Source: Ricinus communis (taxonomy: Eukaryota > Streptophyta > Magnoliopsida > Malpighiales > Euphorbiaceae). From it: a stretch of 64,000 nucleotides of DNA. Location of the stretch: positions 25,629,688-25,693,687 of the forward strand of contig NC_063264.1 in NCBI RefSeq assembly GCF_019578655.1. Reading direction: 5' to 3'. The notes below the pieces were generated by a model. That model ran no database searches. It saw only the letters and a list, made by a program, of their open reading frames with translations, and was not told where the DNA came from. Positions 1-11,585 of the stretch are shown piece after piece (the first letter of the stretch is position 1; every line of letters starts with the position of its first letter). A program made the translations under genes and the position numbers.

Positions 1-366
1 GTAACTCGGCGACTGCTAATAATTATGAACAGGTACAGTCAACATCAGTATAAATCATATTGCAGGAGGAAACTAATTAATTCTGGAAACACAAAAAGTA
101 ATCACTGATACGGAGTGAAATTACATATCGAAAAAAACTCATAAATTCACAACCTAAATTCGTTTCGTATGAAAAAAATGAAAAATTATAATATGTTAAT
201 TATATATGATAACTTTTATTTGGAAGCTATATCGGTAGTTGTCATGTTTTATAGTCTTGCACTCGGGTTTACCCGAGTTCAACACATATAAACAGAAATA
301 TTAACGAATCTTTATTTGACTTGTCTTTAATTGTTGTTTGAAAGTTCAGTTTTGTGGTAATTGCAG
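1..366. other. Probable intron or upstream flank of the X8 gene
   Basis: AT-rich non-coding DNA that ends in a splice acceptor (TTGCAG at 361-366) directly before the first X8 codons. It is most likely the intron between a signal-peptide exon outside the window and the X8 exon. No other gene was seen here. Confidence 0.5.
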
Positions 367-758
367 AAAACTTGGTGCGTAGCAAAGCCATCATCGGACC
401 AAGCAACTTTACTTGCAAATATTAATTATGCATGCTCTCAAGTTGATTGCCGGATTCTGCAAAAGGGTTGCCCTTGTTTCAGTCCAGATAATCTCATGAA
501 TCATGCCTCCATTGCTATGAACATGTACTACCAATCCAGAGGAAGGAACAGATGGAATTGTGATTTCAGGAACTCTGGTCTTATTGTTATGACTGATCCG
601 AGTAAGTTGGTTAATTATTGTACGCATAATGCACCCACAGGCGTAACCTGACAGTCAATTTATAATTATTCTTAAGTTGGAGACTTGTCTCTGATGATCT
701 TCTTTCTCTTCTTTTGGGGGGTCAATTTGCAGGTTATGGTAATTGCATCTACGCCTGA
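367..758 (+). CDS. X8 (CBM43) domain cell-wall protein, 3' exons (partial gene)
   Basis: Two exons are visible: 367-601 and 733-758 (stop TGA 756-758). The intron runs from GTAAGT at 602 to TTTGCAG at 732, and splicing restores a Ser-Tyr-Gly-Asn-Cys end. The protein has the X8 pattern: a start with KTWCVAKP, then SDQATLLANINYACS, VDCRILQKGCPCF, a conserved NHASIAMNMYYQ and a closing NC, with six cysteines available for disulphides. X8 domains bind beta-1,3-glucan (callose), and small free-standing X8 proteins are secreted to the cell wall or plasmodesmata. The exon with the start codon and signal peptide is missing because it lies upstream of the window. From memory it most resembles Arabidopsis At1g78520, which neighbours the SPS and kinase genes also found in this window. 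The family call is firm; the exact role is not known. Confidence 0.88.
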
Positions 759-2667
759 TGCTTGGTACAAAGAAAGGATTGTTAGTCCATGAGAAGTCAA
801 AGTTATATTCCTTTTAATTTTTGTGAATTTGTCTTGTAATTCTCTCTGAATTATTAATGATCAGTGGTTATATATTGCTTTAAAAAAAATAGTGGAGTCG
901 ATTTAATTTTTAATTTATATTCTCTCAAAAAAGAAATTAAATTATTAGACTATTAATCCCTTTATAAACAAGCAATCATTTTATCATTATAACCCATTAA
1001 GCCAAAGTCTTTAGAATGTTCTCTAATAAGGAGTTTAGCACTTTAGCTTCATGAAAGGTTCCATTCTAATAACTTTAAATTTTAAAAAGGTAAAGTACAT
1101 AATTGATATCCAAAATTTTACTTTTTCTTTTTGCAATTGGATCCATGAACTTACTTTTTTGTTCAACTCGACACCTCTACTACATAAGTTGTAACATTTA
1201 AATCCTTTACAGATAAAAAAAAATTAAAAAATTAAAATTTTGATAAATTACATTAAACGAAATAGTAAAATAACGAGAAAAATAAAAATAGGGTGAGAAA
1301 TGAATATTTTATTTGTTTATAAATGGAAGAGAAAACTAAGAAAATGAATATGAATATGAATAATGAATCCTTTTCTAGTGCTCACCAAATTTGTTTCTTT
1401 ATTTTTTTGAGAGGAAAAGTAGAGAAAGAAGTTTTTTGTTATTATTTCCACTATTTTTATTGCTTCCCAAATAAGATAGGGAAAAGAAATTAGTAATTAT
1501 GTCCTATAATCAAATAAAGACTCTAAAATTGGAGAGTGAGAAAGTTAAAAGAATCAAAATTACTAGATTTATATGCTACAATAGGTAATTTTAATATTTT
1601 TATCACTTAATCCTATGAAATATAGTCGATTTTTAGATTTTACAAGAGTTATAAAATGCCGTGAATTTGGAGTTTTGAAATTTAAATTATTTTTTATTTT
1701 AATTTATTTGCTGGTATAATTGATTTTATTAGATTTTTTCTAATAATGGTGCCAAAGCCATATTATTATTTTTTACATAAATAGTGTATTTATATCTGTT
1801 GGTATGTAATTGAAACTCTGACTTAGTTGAAAAGATAGTAGCAAAAATATTCTGCAGAGCCGCTCCACATTGTAAATAGCCACAGTTGTATGATATTATA
1901 GAATGCTGCGCATAATTGCATAATGTCTCACAACATTGTGTAGCTTCTAAAACAGCCACAATGCCATGTAAAAGCAGTCCTACAATTAAATAATAATATA
2001 ATAATTATTATTATTATTAATTTTATGTAAGCAATTTCGTAAAATAATATTTAATATTTTTTAATCAATTCAAAATGATTGATATGAAATTTCAAAAGGG
2101 CATTTTAAATTTAAAAGAGTTTAAAGTTAAGATACTTAATTGGAAGAATTTAAATTAAATAAAAAAAATTACCAAACGATGAAATTATAAATGTAATTAT
2201 TTAGTTTCTATAGGATAATCACAGTTATAATAAACTATAATGTGATTAGATTTTTGTTATATTATGGGTGTGATTTTATTTATTTAATTTTCGAACTTAA
2301 AACCTTTATGATTTTTGTGATATCATTTTAGTATATAATTAATGTAATTAACAAGGAATATAAAGTTATGAAAGCTCATAAATCTCTCAAAGAGCTAATG
2401 GGAACTTGAAGACCAAGAGCTGTAGTCTTATATGGTATGTATATTGGATGTACATGAAATGTGAGTCCTAATAATAGGACTTAAGAATTAGACATTGAGA
2501 GATCTTTAGAAATTTGATGATGAATATTTGTTATATTTTCTAAATTTTACAAAAGTTTTAAAAGTTAAAATTAAATGTTAATGTAGTCTTGACTGACTTA
2601 GTCAAATTTTGACATTTGGTCAAACTCTTTTTAATAAGACCGAAGATCATTGAAAATCAGTCAAGCC
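759..2667. other. AT-rich intergenic DNA
   Basis: This contains the 3' untranslated region of the X8 gene and then AT-rich DNA. The short reading frames are low in information and show no recognisable protein. No transposon ends were identified. Confidence 0.6.
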
Positions 2668-3027
2668 TTTTTAATTAGGTCCAAATCTTAAGAATTTGAA
2701 TCAAATCTTAAAAATATTTAAAATTTGGACTAGAATTAGATTTGTCAGTATTTATCACTTAGAATAGAGTTTTAATTATTTTTAATTATTTGTTGTTTGA
2801 TATCTTTGTTTTATTATTTTTATATTTTTTGTTTATTCTAATTTGCTTTTTTAATTAGATCCAAATCTTAAGAATTTGAATCAAATCTTAAAAATATTTA
2901 AAATTTGGGCTAGAATTAGAATTGTCAGTATTTATCACTTAAAATAGAGTTTTAATTATATTTAATTATTTTTTGTTTGATCTCTTTGTTTTATTATTTT
3001 TATATTTTTTATTTATTCTAATTTTTT
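2668..3027. repeat. 180-bp tandem duplication (two copies)
   Basis: The block starting near 2668 is repeated starting near 2848. The anchor CCAAATCTTAAGAATTTGAA occurs at 2681 and again at 2861, exactly 180 bp later. The copies differ at a modest number of scattered positions. Only two copies are present, so this is a local duplication rather than a satellite. Confidence 0.9.
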
Positions 3028-3142
3028 TATTATTTTAACTGCTTTAATTAGTTTGTTTTTTTTTTTTTTTTGGTTTTGAATGTGGTTTACTGTTTGTTGA
3101 TTTTAGTTTTTTCAAATTTATGTTTTTAAATTATTTTAGTTG

Positions 3143-3146
<4 letters not shown>

Positions 3147-3196
<50 letters not shown>
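3147..3196. repeat. (AT)n microsatellite
   Basis: About 25 uninterrupted AT dinucleotides lie just before the first DUF1985-like coding segment. Confidence 0.97.
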
Positions 3197-3201
<5 letters not shown>

Positions 3202-3210
3202 TTTATTTAG

Positions 3211-5622
3211 TTGTGGGCGTTTAAAATTAAAGAAGAAGATCGTTTCACTATGAAAATTGGTTTTCATTTATTTGATGATGTTATTCAAAATATAAAAGAG
3301 AACTGTTGTTTCGAAAGAGCTGTTTTGGTTACCGATGGGTTAGTTAAAAAGATTAATAAGCAAACGATAGAAAAGAATTTTTTGTCTAAGAGGTGATTGA
3401 GTGATGATGATGCTCTGAAGCTTGTTTGTTTGTATTTTCTGCATTCTTTTTTTTTTTTGTCATCACCGAAAGATAAATTGATTCTTTTGGTTGATTTCGA
3501 TGTTTTTTATTCTGAAAAATTTAATGATTTTTTTTTGAGATTTAGAGGTTTTTAATCTTACTCTTCGTTCATTTAGAGGTAAAGTTTATGGGAAAGCTGC
3601 AAAGATTGATGAGGGAAAAAAACAATAGTATTATTATAGGCTGATTGGTTTTCTGTATACCTTTCAATGTTGGTTTTATGAGTACTACCATTCATTTATT
3701 AACTCTATTGATATTTTGTCTGGAAATGATAACATTATTGGATTTTGAAGTGGAATGTAATTGATGTTTTAAATTGTAAATCTCTAGAGAATGATTTGTT
3801 TGGTGGTAGAGGAAAGAAGGTTATTACTTTTTTTTTTAATTTTATTTTCTCATTAAGTTAAAACTTATTTATTTTTTAAGTTTTTTTTTTTTTTTTTATT
3901 TCAATTGAAGTTAAAAATTGTTCTACCTAATACTGAAAGAGAGAAGCTTGAGTTGGGAAGCTTTTTTGTTAATTATAAAGGTAAATCTATTATTGCTAGG
4001 GATGATGACGATGAGAATGATTTGAAATTCCTTTTCTTTTTCACTATGATGATTCATCAACTAGTGATAAATCTAAGAGCAATATAGTTTCTAGTTCAAG
4101 TTAAACTCTTTCTATTGAAAATAAATTAGATTCTTTTTTGATTGGTCAAAAGAAATTGAAGAATAATATTGCTGGTTTTAGACTGTATGTTGATCTGAAA
4201 TTTGTTGATGTAAGGTATTATTTAAGAGTTTTGAAAGAGAAGCTTTGTATTGATGACAAATCTAATAATGTAAGTTTATTTATATTTTTATTGATTTATA
4301 GTAGATTTTTAGTATATAGTTTATTATTTTATTCTTTTAATGTTTGTTATTATTTATTTTATTTTGCAGTATAACGATGATAGTTTTGGTGATCATACTT
4401 TTGATGTTGATAAGGGAAGTTCTGATGATGATGATGGCAATAATGATGATATAGATATTGTCATTAAGGTCATTTGATTTTTTTTTTAATTTTTATTTAA
4501 ATTTTCTATATTTGTTATTTAGTCACGGTCTTCTTTTTTTATTTAGGTTGTTTCGAAAGATAAGAAGTCTAAGGTATTTGAAGATGTTAAAGAACAGGTG
4601 CAAGAAAAAAGAGAATCCAAGTGAGAAAGAGGATGAAGAAAAGGATGATTGTGGTCCTAAAAATGAATATTTTAATGAAAAAGATAATGATATGGATGAC
4701 AGTGTTGCTGGTAATGTTGTTGAGAATGATAATAATGTTAAGGTAGTTTTGGTGGTAGTGTTGTTGGTACTAGTAGTAGTGATACTGATAACGGTAGTAG
4801 TGGCGATGTTTGTGATTCTGCAGCTAATTTTAAAAAGAATGCATATGAAGTTTTAGGAAATATTGGTGTTAATAAGGTTTTTGATAAAATTATTTGATTT
4901 TGAAAATTTTTTATGTTTCAATTTTTTAATTTTTTATGTTTTTTTTTATAATTTTTGATAAGATTGATATAAGCGGTGAAATGAGCTCTGGTTCTTCTTT
5001 TGATGAAACTGACCTTGCTATTTTGAAAGAGACAATTGCTAATGCTATAAAGTTTGTTGGAGTATGTTGATTGTTTATTTGTATATTTCACTTTTTGTTT
5101 ATCTTTAATTGATTTTTGGTTGATCTGTGGCATAATTTTATTATTTCTTTTATTTATGGAAGATGTTGATTCTAGTTCTGTTGTTGAAATTGTAATGGAA
5201 GAGAAGGATGAGTAATAATTCCAGTCTTTACTCTTTATATTTTTATATTTTATATTTTTTCTGATTGTATTATATTCTTCTTAATAGTGTTGTTGGTTCT
5301 AGTCATGGTGATGCTGGTATTGGTAGTAGTAGTGGTGTTCATAATAGATATATTATTCGAAATGTTTTAGATGAAATTTTAGAAGATATTTGTACTAATA
5401 AAGTCTTTTATATTATTTTATTTTGAATATGTTATTTGATCTTTTATTATTTTTTATAAGAATATTAAGAATTATGAAGTGAGTTCTGAGTCTTTTTTTG
5501 ATGATATTGATCCTATAATTTTAAAAGAATCAACAGCTAATACTATGAAATCTGTTGGGGTATTGTTGATTTTCTATTTTTCTATTTTATTTGTTTAGCT
5601 TTAGTTTATTTTTGGCTGATCT
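3211..5622 (+). pseudogene. Decayed DUF1985-like transposon gene (possible Ulp1-MULE type)
   Basis: Several open segments in different frames, separated by intron-like T-rich stretches, read as one decayed protein. At 3211-3396 there is a segment ending near VKKINKQTIEKNF. After one stop it continues at about 3397-3545 with SDDDALKLVCLYFLHSFF and a VDFDVFYSEKFNDF part, then at 3630-3720 with a YYRLIGFLYTFQCWFYEY part. The order and spacing fit the plant DUF1985 domain, which is often carried by Mutator-like elements together with an Ulp1-type protease. Downstream segments (3905-4087, 4138-4374, 4458-4856) are acidic and Ser/Gly-rich linkers. No protease domain was found; the gene runs into hAT sequence at about 5623. 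Family assignment is by pattern recall only and needs a profile search. Confidence 0.42.
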
Positions 5623-5625
5623 GTT
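4730..5625 (+). repeat. Duplicated exon cassette inside the DUF1985-like gene
   Basis: Two tandem units, about 4745-5145 and 5287-5625, share the same order: a Ser/Gly-rich exon, a short segment ending in N-K-V-F, a T-rich intron-like spacer, a segment starting I(S/N).(Y/G)E(V/M)SS.S, then a second T-rich spacer ending in TTTTTGG(T/C)TGATCTGT. The coding segments align better than the spacers. This looks like duplication of an exon-intron cassette within a transposon gene. Confidence 0.6.
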
Positions 5626-6602
5626 TTCCACACAAGTCTTAAATTTTTGCATCCTAGCAGGAGAAGCCGTCGCACCTCATTGCAGAATGTATTTCTCATA
5701 ATAGAGTCATCCAATTCACTTAAGTCATCTTTAAGAGTTAAGCTCAATGTATGAGCAACACACCTCATATGCAAGTATTCACCTTGCAAGACACTTTCTT
5801 TCCAACTATTAAATCTTTTCTTCAAGTACTTTATGCCTAAATCATTAGAGGTTACATTATCAACAGTTATAGTAAACACTTTATCAATCTCCCAATCAAG
5901 CAAGAATTTCTCAACAGCCTTACCCATTACATCACCAGAATGATTAGAAATAGGATACAAATTTATAATTTTTTAATGTAATTTCCAATCATCATCAATA
6001 AAGTGGACAGTGATGCACATATAACTCAAATTCTGAATGGATGTCTATGCATATGTTGTAAGACATACTCTTGAAGTCAATTTCTAAAAATAATTCTTTA
6101 ATTGCTTTTTTTCTTCCTTATAAAGATTGTAACAATCTCTAGCTATAATGTACCTTGAAGGAACTATAAAATGTGGCTGCATTATATGACAAGATTCATG
6201 AAAGCCTTCATGTTCTGCATGCCTAAAAGGCAACTCATCAATGATACCTATCCTAGCTAGAAATTTCCTACATTCTTCTTGATCAAACTTTCAAAATGCA
6301 AATGAATATGTAATGCTTCTCTCATAAATTTTTTGATTGGGATTGGAAAACTAAAGTTGTTTGCCTCTTATCCACATTATATTGATACATTTTACACCTA
6401 GACAAATGGTTGCTCAAACAACTAGTTCGATTAATAGATAGACATGTAAGGTTTTTAGCACAATATTTGCATTTAGCTTTATGCTCATTACAATCTTTGT
6501 CATTAATCTTTTCAAAATGCTTCCAAACCCATGATTGTTTTTTAGTTTCACGCACCTTTGAGACTTTTTGTGTCGTTGATGGTTTTGATGACTTCTGATC
6601 AT
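5623..6602 (-). pseudogene. hAT (Ac/RICESLEEPER-type) transposase, truncated
   Basis: Read on the minus strand, 6555-6322 encodes a BED-type zinc finger (CKYC at the first cysteine pair, then SNHLSRC). About 6320-5965 keeps an ARDCYNLYKEEKKAIKELF segment, and 5960-5623 holds the catalytic-domain start with HSGDVMGKAVEKFLLDWEID, FTITVDNVTSND and MRCVAHTLSL. These are in the order expected for plant hAT transposases. The reading frame is broken between the segments. The protein stops at about 5623, where the DNA becomes the DUF1985-like repeat, so the rest of the catalytic core and the C-terminal hATC dimerisation domain are absent. The transposase would be inactive. No 8-bp target duplication or terminal inverted repeat was found at the left edge. 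Confidence 0.85.
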
Positions 6603-7605
6603 TGTTAGTACTTTTTAGGATAATACTTGCACTAGCTACTGTAATTTTTATATTGTCCCCAATGCTCGATATTTATTCAATAAAAAAACTGAATTTTAAT
6701 TAATTAAATATTATATAATATTATTTATTGAATTAAAAATTCATCCGGTTAAGAAATAGAGGTATTATTAATTAAACATTAATATAGTGTGATAATTACT
6801 TTAGACATAATGCAAACTCTAGTTAATAACTTAAAGTAATAAAGTGGTCGCCCCTAAATATTTTATTTTAATTGCTTTTTTTTTAAAGCATTTTTTTATA
6901 CGGCAAGTATTACTGATAATTGAAAGGTGGATTTTTTGTGTATATATGTGTGTTTAAGTGTTAATAAGGCTAGTGGATATATGACTAACTCTAATCTTGA
7001 AAAGACAGTAAAGGAATTTGGGAAGAGATACAGTAATATTTCTAAGATTTATAAAGATTCTTTCAACGGGTTAATTTCAGTATTGATACAGTATAAATGG
7101 AGTTCAAGTAGTATTGCTTTCATTCACTTTCTCTTTATCTAATTTAATTTTATTGTATTTTAAGCTTTTAAGTTGTGTTTTTCTTACTCTGTGTGGGTGC
7201 CTATTTTTTTCAAAAAAAAAAAAAATTATAATGGGTCATGGAGATATCCAAAGTCCTAATTGAAAACCCATATTAAACAACTTCATAAAGGATCAGATGC
7301 TTGATTATTGAAAAAGAGTACTTTAATTAAAGAGTTGTTAAAAATCTAAATTAATCATCTCTCTTATCTATATCTCTTCTGCTATAACTCTATTCTTTAA
7401 TCAGAATTTATTTATTTATTTAATTATTTACTTAATTTTTTGCAGATATAGATATTTAAATTTTTTTATTGAAAAATGCATATTCCTTTTGGATTATTTT
7501 GATGGAAAAGACTATTTTCCATCTAGTATCCGTTTTGAGCATCATGATAAGTAAAGACTATTTTGCTTAATATATGCTTAGTTTATTTTGCAGTATATTG
7601 GTAAA
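6603..7605. other. Unassigned AT-rich DNA between hAT fragment and solo LTR
   Basis: This could be the hAT 5' region or more of the DUF1985-like element. A 71-codon frame at 6927-7142 (+) contains a lysine-rich LEKTVKEFGKRYSNISKIYK stretch and ends before an intron-like run, but I do not recognise it. Nothing else could be supported. Confidence 0.35.
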
Positions 7606-7610
7606 ATCAA
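7606..7610. repeat. Target site duplication ATCAA, left copy (solo LTR 1)
   Basis: ATCAA immediately precedes the LTR start TGTCACAACC and recurs at 10264-10268 directly after the LTR end. Confidence 0.93.
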
Positions 7611-10263
7611 TGTCACAACCCGATCTATGGGCCATGACTGGCACTAGGGAATGGGTAGGCGTAAGGCTACCGAATTCCATAGTAAGCTTGCTAGAATATG
7701 GACTGCTAGCATGGATAGGCAAGACCGAAATTTATATGAAATTACAAAATGATAAATCTGAAATTTCTACTGCGGAGATTCTAGAATTATAAAATTCAAC
7801 ATACCAATAATATATCAATTACATTAACCCAAAGATGAAGGAATCAGGCTGCTAGATGAAAAGCACTGCGGAAAAACTAACTGCATATGAAAAACAGTTA
7901 AATTGAGATTGTCAGTATCGGGAGTGAGTTAAAATCATATATCCAAAAATAATTACAAACACTTCAATAACACATTTGTTTAACTTAAAATAAACATTAA
8001 GTCATGCCAAAATATACGCGTCATGCCATATTTAAATAAAAATAAATTTAACATACTACGAGACGAAGTACTTCAGTAGAACCCTAATCCCCATTGCTAA
8101 ATAGTCTCAGCCTTTCGGCTCTCTCGTTTCCAACAGAACTGGTGCCTAGAGAGCAAAGCTCGACCATGGTCCTTAAATCCAGTATGGTCACTTAACTTTC
8201 CAACTAAGCCGGCCGAGAGAGCAATGCTTGACCAGGGACCTTTATTCCGACAACTCACTCTACTCAACCCAGAGAGTTAATCAACCAGGGCAAATCCTAA
8301 ACCATTCTTCTATTACTTGACTCAAAATTTCATATCGATGCGCACGCGGTCCTGATGCAACCCATCAGGTGGCATGTTCTACTGCCGTCTCATCTCGAGT
8401 CAACATGCAATCTCAATAGCCATAATGCATAAATGAAACATGTATAAACAGTAAATAAATAAATAATTAAAATATTAATCATTTAATCAAAGATATTATG
8501 TAAAAATCTTAGCATGACACACGCAAGCAGATATATGACTTTAACTCACAATTTTGACGACCTCCTAACTCTGTTCTGATGCCTCGGGTGCAGCGAGCCG
8601 AACTGACGGATTTATCTAATCACGGAATAATTTAATCAAAAAAAGTAAAACACTTGAGAATTAAACCTAGGCTTAGACTCCTAGGACTGACTGTCTAACA
8701 ATTTTCGACTCGGGTAAATTTTATTGAAAATCCGGCAGAACCTCCCTTAAATTACAGACATTTACCCTTTGTATAACGGGTCCAGGGCCTGCCAGAGAAT
8801 ACTTCAAATACATAGCGATAAATTAACGGGAGTCGGATCACCAAAAATGCATTAATTTTTCCAACTCCGTAACATAACACAATCACAACTATTGGCAGAC
8901 AGTTCGATAAATTATTTATTTTAACTAATAAAGCTCACATAACTTTTCTAAAATTCAACACAACAATTAAACGCATAAATTTTATCAATAAATTCTAAAA
9001 TCAATGGGCCAGAGAATTACCGAGATGCTTGATCGCTCGGTTGACTTGCCTCCAGCTGCCGGAGTGCGATCGACGATCCGAATGCACCAACGGACTCGAA
9101 ACAACGCGCTGATGATGATCCTAGCTTCCGATCTTCCAATCCGACAACCGATCATCCGGAGAGATTTACGGACGATCTCAACCGTCAATTTTCAAACTGA
9201 GTCGATCGCCACGAAACTGGTGCCATTGGAAAGCTTGAGCTGAGGAGAGTCCGGATATGTCCTCTGATTGGCCAACCTTCGCCGAGGAAGCCAAAAACTC
9301 CAGCTGCCCCCACTTTCTCTCTCCATCGCAACTACCAACTCCCACCGCCAATGCCACCGGAAATGCCTCGCACGGTGTCGACAACCGCTGCTTCCTCTCT
9401 TTTTTTTTTCTTTGGGGCCGCCACCCCGGCCACCATTACCACCATCGCTACTGAGCTCGGACTTGACAACTCCTCTTCTTCCCCTCTTCCTTCTTCCCTG
9501 ACGTGCCCATCTCCCCTCTCTTTCTTTCCTTATCGGCATTTAGTTCCTGAACTTTTCTTCTTTACCATTTAGTCCCTCAACTTTTTAATTACTAACAATT
9601 TCGCTCTACAAAAATTTCCGATTAATCCTTAAACTTTTCTTTAGCTTTTCAATTAAGCCCCTAACTATTTAATTTGGGCCAAATTAGAATTATTAAAAAT
9701 ATATAATTACTTATTTACCCTTACTTTTAAATATAAATTACCAAAATGCCCTTGCTGACATATTTAATTACAAAAATACCAACTATATAAATTTTCATTA
9801 AAACCCCATATTAATAAAATTATATTTTTAATCCTTATTCCAAAATAAATTTTCAATTTAATCCTAACAGTTAATTAACTTAATTAATCAATTTACTAAC
9901 TATTTTCCAATTAAATCGATACCATTAGCTAATTAAAACTTATCATTCTCCAATAAAATCTTTATAAAAATATTATTTACTATTCCTTTCATGACTTTCA
10001 AATATATAAATTATTCATATTGTGAAAAATTGAATGACCGAAAATATAATCCATTTTTCAAAGAATTTACTTTAACTAATTTCTTAGAAATCAAACAAAT
10101 TAGATATACAAAATAACTCCCTTATGTTGTCTAGTATTAAAATCTATTTAAATCATTCCAATTAAATCAAATAAAAATAAAGTAAAATTAAGTTAAATAA
10201 AAACTCGTTATTAATCATTACTAAAATTATTATTATTAAAAGGAAAAAATTATGGGTATTACA
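7611..10263. mobile_element. Solo LTR no. 1 of a TGTCAC...TTACA family (2653 bp)
   Basis: It starts TGTCACAACC and ends ATGGGTATTACA, so it has the TG...CA ends of an LTR, and a perfect 5-bp direct repeat ATCAA flanks it. A second copy with the same ends and content lies at 27522-30282. Shared content includes a start block with GGCACTAGGGAATGGGTAGG, degenerate repeats around CAGAGAGCAATGCTCGACCA, a GCGCACGCGGTCCTGATG block and a GC-rich island (about 8985-9530). No primer-binding site, gag or pol adjoins it, as expected after LTR-LTR recombination. The long LTR suggests a Ty3/gypsy family; orientation cannot be told from the ends. Overlapping frames in its GC-rich part are not treated as genes. 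Confidence 0.9.
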
Positions 10264-10268
10264 ATCAA
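10264..10268. repeat. Target site duplication ATCAA, right copy (solo LTR 1)
   Basis: Matches 7606-7610 exactly and directly follows the terminal TTACA of the LTR. Confidence 0.93.
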
Positions 10269-10369
10269 CTTCCACTTTTTTATTTCTTTTCCTCAGAATT
10301 AGAAAAGAAAAAATAGAAAAGAGAAGATGAAAAATACCTTATTTCTTTGAAGCTTTGTTGGACGATCAA

Positions 10370-10560
10370 ATCTAAGCAATATGATAGCATAATGGTAGCT
10401 AGACGATAGTAATAGAATGACGGCAGTAGGACAACAGTAAAATAGTAGCATTTAGGCAGCATAATGGCGGTAGGAAAGCGGACATCAGTAAAATGAGGCA
10501 ATAGAAAGATGGCAGCAGGACGATGGCAAAACATCAGCAGATAGGCAGCATAATAGCTTA
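10370..10560. repeat. Degenerate short repeats (GGCAGCATAATGGCGGTAGG-like)
   Basis: Imperfect units of roughly 15-25 bp built from words such as GGCAGCATAAT, GACGGCAGTAGGACA and GATGGCAGCAGGACGATGG. On the minus strand they make an 84-codon frame with no recognisable product, so I treat this as simple repetitive DNA. Confidence 0.55.
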
Positions 10561-10684
10561 AGAGAATATCAGTAGTAGAGAAACAAGTTAGAGCAATGGA
10601 GGAAAGTTTGAGAGAATAAAAAGATAGGATTCTATTGTATTACTATTATTCATGTGTCTTTAAGGAGGTTTTAATAATCTATTA

Positions 10685-10718
10685 AAACTATGTAGTTTCA
10701 ACTGAAACTACATAGTTT
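10685..10718. repeat. 16-bp perfect inverted repeat with 2-bp spacer
   Basis: AAACTATGTAGTTTCA at 10685-10700 and its exact reverse complement at 10703-10718. It can form a tight hairpin. Confidence 0.93.
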
Positions 10719-10789
10719 CACTTACACAACTAAAGTGTTTTAAGTTTAAATTTTATATATTATAAATATATATGGATGGTTAACTGAAC

Positions 10790-10935
10790 TGTCAGCTTTG
10801 GTATATAAAACTGAAACCAAAACTGAAAATTAAAAAAAAAAATGAAATTGAAACCACCAGTTCAGTTACCCTATTTTATCGGTTTGGTTTTTTGGTTTCG
10901 GAACAATCTTTTGATTGATTACCCCTAATACACAG
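10790..10935. mobile_element. Possible hAT-type element end (GGTTTGGTTT-rich)
   Basis: Read on the minus strand this begins TAGGGGTAATCAATC and continues into repeated words such as CCAAACCG, ACTGAACTG and GTTTTGGTTTCAG. That layout is typical of the subterminal regions of plant hAT elements and their non-autonomous relatives. No matching left end was located, so it may be the 5' end of the hAT copy whose transposase lies at 5623-6602, or an unrelated relic. Confidence 0.3.
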
Positions 10936-11493
10936 GCATGTCAAAACATCATACAATATACTTAAGTCTAGTACATTTTATTTAAATCTAGACCATATCT
11001 AGGTTATTAATCTAACTTACTAACCAATTATATATAAGGCCCACCTATTCTAGCCCAATTGCATGTTATGCTATTTGGATTCTAGCCTTTAAGCGTATTG
11101 AACTACTTATTATGAGAATGCCCATTTATTGTGATCTCAATCCTAACTAAGTTCAAAACCTATCTAAACATGCCAAAGCCCAATAGTCTAATTTAATTTT
11201 AGGATTTAGGCCCAATTAAGGTGGATTAACCTATATGGACTACCAAATTTATGCTGGATATATTTTTTTTAGCCCTAAGTCTATATGCCCCGTTTTTTAT
11301 TAGTTAGTCATATAATCATGTATTGAATTAACATGCAATAAACAACAAAAATAATAAGAAAAATAAAGCAAAAAAAAACCTTAGCTATTATAACCCACCT
11401 ACAAGTACGATTATAAAATCAGAAAGGCCTAAAAACTGAACAAAGGCTAATAATACATTAGAAAATGCTAAAAGCAAAAATAAAGGGGTGCAG

Positions 11494-11585
11494 CATGAAA
11501 AGCCGATTAGCTATGCATGAAGAGCCGATCGGCTCAGTATAGAGCTAATTGGCTCTATATTCAGCCGATCTGCTTTAGAGTCAAG
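11494..11585. repeat. AGCCGATCGGCT-like repeat cluster 1
   Basis: Units such as AAGAGCCGATCGGCTC, AGAGCTAATTGGCTCTA and CAGCCGATCTGCT follow each other at about 30-bp spacing. Each is near-palindromic. The same units recur at 12541-12660. Confidence 0.75.

Noticed and set aside
7574..7792. 72-codon frame spanning the solo LTR 1 left border
   Set aside because: It crosses the insertion boundary, so it is a chance frame.
8985..9572. Cluster of overlapping reading frames in both strands
   Set aside because: They fall in the GC-rich part of solo LTR 1, exist in many frames at once, are low in complexity and are not preserved in the homologous part of solo LTR 2.
10280..10534. 84-codon minus-strand frame
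   Set aside because: Translation of short degenerate repeats.
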